Below are positions 50,942 to 52,987 of a stretch of DNA of 52,987 bases, piece after piece. Source of the stretch: an uncultured Desulfovibrio sp. Its GTDB lineage: Bacteria > Desulfobacterota > Desulfovibrionia > Desulfovibrionales > Desulfovibrionaceae. The DNA lies in contig CAJUMQ010000016.1 of the NCBI GenBank assembly GCA_910587035.1, positions 1 through 52,987 of the forward strand, given 5' to 3'. The position numbers and the translations under genes were made by a program. Every line of letters starts with the position of its first letter. Position 1 is the first letter of the stretch. The notes under the pieces were generated by a model. It had not been told where the DNA came from and searched no databases. It saw only the letters and a program-made list of their open reading frames with translations.

Positions 50942-51550
50942 TCATCTGGCCTCTAGACAAAAAAATTCCTTCCACCAGTTAAACAGAAGACTGAAGAACA
51001 TTCCCACTTCCACCCCGGTTGTCAGCACAAGGGCAAGAGCCGTCATTATGCCCGGCTCCTGAATGCCTTTCTCTACAGCATTGAGATTGCGCAGACTGTA
51101 GCCTGATGCCTTGGACATGGCCGTCTGGGATACTTCTGCAGCCATGCGGGCCTGCAACAGCATGGGCCCGAACATGGATTTGCGGCCAGCCGCCAGACCG
51201 GGTTTTACATAATCCGGCAGGACTTTGGCCAAGGACGATACGCTGACCGGCAATCTTTCAAAATTGTCTGCCGCCAGACGGGCCATAAAATCGCCAGCAT
51301 TGACATCAATGGCATCGATCATGCGAAATGCGAGGCCAACGCCTGGCTGCTGCCGCCCGCTTTCTATGCGCTGCAGATTTGCAAGATAATAATTCAAACG
51401 ATGCACCACCTGCCACAATGACACAGATTTCACCTGGCGTTCCCTGCGAAAAAAAGGTCCAAATGGACATGCTGAATTTTCCATTAGACGAGCTTGCACG
51501 AAAAAAATATTTACTGCCATACGCAGATTGACAGACTTCATATTTTGCAT
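50942..51550 (-). CDS. Protein with two XRE-like helix-turn-helix domains
   Basis: The 202-residue protein, started at ATG 51550 (GAAGAGA upstream), has two segments that match the Cro/C1-type HTH pattern: VSLWQVVHRLNYYLANLQRI with ESGRQQPGVGLAFRMIDAI, and SQTAMSKASGYSLRNLNAVE with KGIQEPGIMTALALVL. Each is followed by a short helix (NAGDFM, EVGMFF) typical of the family. Two HTH units in one chain could bind DNA as a monomer or contact two half-sites. The start is uncertain; the open frame extends to 51799 but overlaps the inverted repeat. The gene is divergent from the WYL regulator, so it may control that gene or the TRAP block. Confidence 0.6.
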   Translation of the reverse strand: MQNMKSVNLRMAVNIFFVQARLMENSACPFGPFFRRERQVKSVSLWQVVHRLNYYLANLQRIESGRQQPGVGLAFRMIDAIDVNAGDFMARLAADNFERLPVSVSSLAKVLPDYVKPGLAAGRKSMFGPMLLQARMAAEVSQTAMSKASGYSLRNLNAVEKGIQEPGIMTALALVLTTGVEVGMFFSLLFNWWKEFFCLEAR

Positions 51551-51771
51551 AATTAATATCTCTTCAATCAGTTTTGCCTTCCTTTTCGCCTGTATTTTTT
51601 GATTTTGCTGGATGCCTTCGCTTTCAAATCGGTCTGCTTTCGCAGCGCAACCATAAACCCTGCTGGCAATGGGTAGGGGCAGCGTATGGCCTTGCCCCAT
51701 TGGCGGAAAGAAAGCCAAACTGGCAGGGGAAGGCATGGAGACTGGTGCGGAAATAAAATTTAATACACGGG

Positions 51772-51798
51772 TGTTCATTCCATTATATGGAATGAACA
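51772..51798. promoter_or_regulatory. Operator-like inverted repeat between divergent regulators
   Basis: TGTTCATTCCAT and ATGGAATGAACA are perfect 12-base arms around TAT, 72 bases before the WYL regulator start. Dyads of this length are typical of dimeric repressors. The rest of 51551-51870 has one further loose GC-rich hairpin (around 51668-51707) and no gene. Confidence 0.65.
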
Positions 51799-51870
51799 TA
51801 TGTTACATTTTCGGTCTGTTGGGGATTCATTGGCTTTGCTTCTGCTAACTGCTGCTGAGAGGATGTGAGT

Positions 51871-52833
51871 ATGCCTGCGAAAAGGGATATGGATTCTACC
51901 ACGGGACGAAAATTGTTGAAGCTTTTTCAAAGACTTATGCTGGATGGCCATAGGCATTTCCAGAGCGATCTTGCGGATTGGCTGAACTGTTCCAGGCAAA
52001 CCATATCCAGGCTGGCAGTGGAGATCGAAAATGTGGTTGGCAGCAACCTGCAGACAGGCATAGAAAAACATAAACGCTGGTATCAGATTTGTCCCAGCAC
52101 CACCCATCACCAGCTTGGTTTGAACTTTGAGGAACTGCGCTATCTGCGTCTGTGCCGGGATCTTGGCGAAAATGTCCTGCCGCGGCAGGTATGCGGCAGA
52201 ATAGATGAGAGTATTTTTCGTTTCTCCCTGCTCATGGCTGAAGCTACCGCTCTTGAAAAAGACAGGCTCAAGGAGCCGCAATTTGCCTTTTTCGCCAAGG
52301 GTCGCATCGATTACTCGCCATTTTCCCATATAATCGACATGCTGCTTGAGGCACAGGCAACATCACGCATCTGCCTTGTAAATTATAGGGCGGCTGGCAG
52401 CCAGGTGTGCAAGTTGCACCAGTTTGCCGTGGGCAGACTTGTGTGCATGAATAATGCCCTCTATGCCCTGGGAGCGGATGTGGATGAAGACTTTGTAAAC
52501 ATGCGTCATCCGGGGAGCCTGGCCATACACAGGATTAAATCGGTAGAGATTACAAGTCATCCGGTCAAATTCAAGCTGCCGGAGGCCGACCCCGGCACTT
52601 TTGGCCTGCCATGGCATGAGCCCCGTGATTTTCACATTCATTTTTCGGCTGGCAGAGCGGCAGACTATGTGCGCGAGCGTATCTGGGCGGATTCGCAAAC
52701 TCTTGAGGAGCTGGCGGATGGCAGCCTGATTTTGCATATAACCACCAGGAGCGAACCGGAGCTTACAGCCTGGGTGCGAAGTTTTGGAGATGATGCCTGC
52801 CTGCTTGCGGATGTCGACAAGGAAAAGGCCTGA
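51871..52833 (+). CDS. WYL-domain transcriptional regulator
   Basis: The 320-residue protein starts at ATG 51871 (GAGAGGA 7 bases before). Residues 10-65 form a winged helix-turn-helix (FQSDLADWLNCSRQTISRLA). Residues 165-240 look like a WYL domain: RICLVNYRAAGSQVCKLHQF, then GRLVCMNNALYALGADVD, then HRIKSVEI. The C-terminal part is a WCX-like extension (VRERIWADSQTLEELADGSL). WYL regulators sense nucleic acids or other ligands and control DNA repair, defence or metabolism. It lies beside the tRNA-Lys and opposite the XRE-type gene. The target is unknown; the inverted repeat before it may be its own operator. Confidence 0.75.
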   Translation: MPAKRDMDSTTGRKLLKLFQRLMLDGHRHFQSDLADWLNCSRQTISRLAVEIENVVGSNLQTGIEKHKRWYQICPSTTHHQLGLNFEELRYLRLCRDLGENVLPRQVCGRIDESIFRFSLLMAEATALEKDRLKEPQFAFFAKGRIDYSPFSHIIDMLLEAQATSRICLVNYRAAGSQVCKLHQFAVGRLVCMNNALYALGADVDEDFVNMRHPGSLAIHRIKSVEITSHPVKFKLPEADPGTFGLPWHEPRDFHIHFSAGRAADYVRERIWADSQTLEELADGSLILHITTRSEPELTAWVRSFGDDACLLADVDKEKA

Positions 52834-52873
52834 AAGAAAGATTAAATGGCTGTCAAAATATGTGAATATTAAT

Positions 52874-52902
52874 TTGACAAAAGTAGAGCCTGGGCTTAAA
52901 AG
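52874..52902 (+). promoter_or_regulatory. Sigma-70-type promoter of tRNA-Lys
   Basis: TTGACA at 52874-52879, a 17-base spacer and TAAAAG at 52897-52902 end 9 bases before the mature tRNA. Confidence 0.65.
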
Positions 52903-52911
52903 ATTGTCGTT

Positions 52912-52987
<76 letters not shown>

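Overview
The window looks like chromosome from a motile, anaerobic Gram-negative bacterium, most likely a Desulfovibrionaceae-type deltaproteobacterium. The clues are HydG (maturase of [FeFe] hydrogenase), a NifX-type metal-cofactor protein, two flagellins read from sigma-54 promoters, a TRAP carboxylate transporter, and an AT-rich Fur-like site before feoA. The taxonomic call is an inference; no rRNA gene is present.

Layout. (1) 1-3.9 kb is the end of an integrated phage-like element: a very large HEMGH-containing protein, open at the window edge, followed by the 3' half of an initiator tRNA gene that marks the attachment site. (2) 3.9-4.4 kb is an unusual run of seven back-to-back hairpins, then a tRNA-Thr. 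(3) 4.5-8.1 kb holds housekeeping genes on the minus strand (xth, a NifX-like gene, lgt, a YdjM-like hydrolase, a small lipoprotein). (4) 8.3-11 kb holds two nearly identical flagellin genes, each with its own sigma-54 promoter, a hairpin around the ribosome-binding site and a terminator. (5) hydG and feoA follow. (6) 13-39.3 kb is one long minus-strand glycan island. (7) 39.3-43.9 kb holds maf, yfcE, trm112, two DUF3298 proteins and a cation exchanger. (8) 44-50.9 kb holds a GNAT gene and a catabolic block: an OtnC-like aldolase diverging from otnK, a zinc dehydrogenase and the TRAP transporter dctPQM. (9) Two divergent regulators and a tRNA-Lys end the window.

The glycan island has four parts. 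The first is a WbpB/D/E/I (WlbA-D) set for UDP-2,3-diacetamido-2,3-dideoxy-hexuronic acid, followed by an asparagine-synthase-like amidotransferase and three SDR epimerases that recall Bordetella WbmE and WbmF/G/H. The second is a KAS III, acyl carrier protein, ketoreductase-like and PglD-like acyltransferase set, apparently making an acyl decoration for a sugar amine. The third is a UDP-sulfoquinovose synthase homologue beside a UDP-GlcNAc 4,6-dehydratase and a possible sulfotransferase. The fourth is a group of multidomain glycosyltransferases and modifying enzymes. No flippase, polymerase or ABC exporter gene is visible. This, and the nearby flagellins, suggest flagellin glycosylation, though an O-antigen with transport genes elsewhere is equally possible.

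The most novel feature is a C-terminal module of about 105 residues shared by four island proteins. It is fused to a radical-SAM/SPASM domain, to two CgeB-like glycosyltransferase domains, and to an SGNH-like domain. Two copies are so alike in DNA sequence that recent module copying is likely. A decayed UDP-GlcNAc 2-epimerase fragment inside the island and AT-rich patches also point to repeated remodelling by transfer and recombination.
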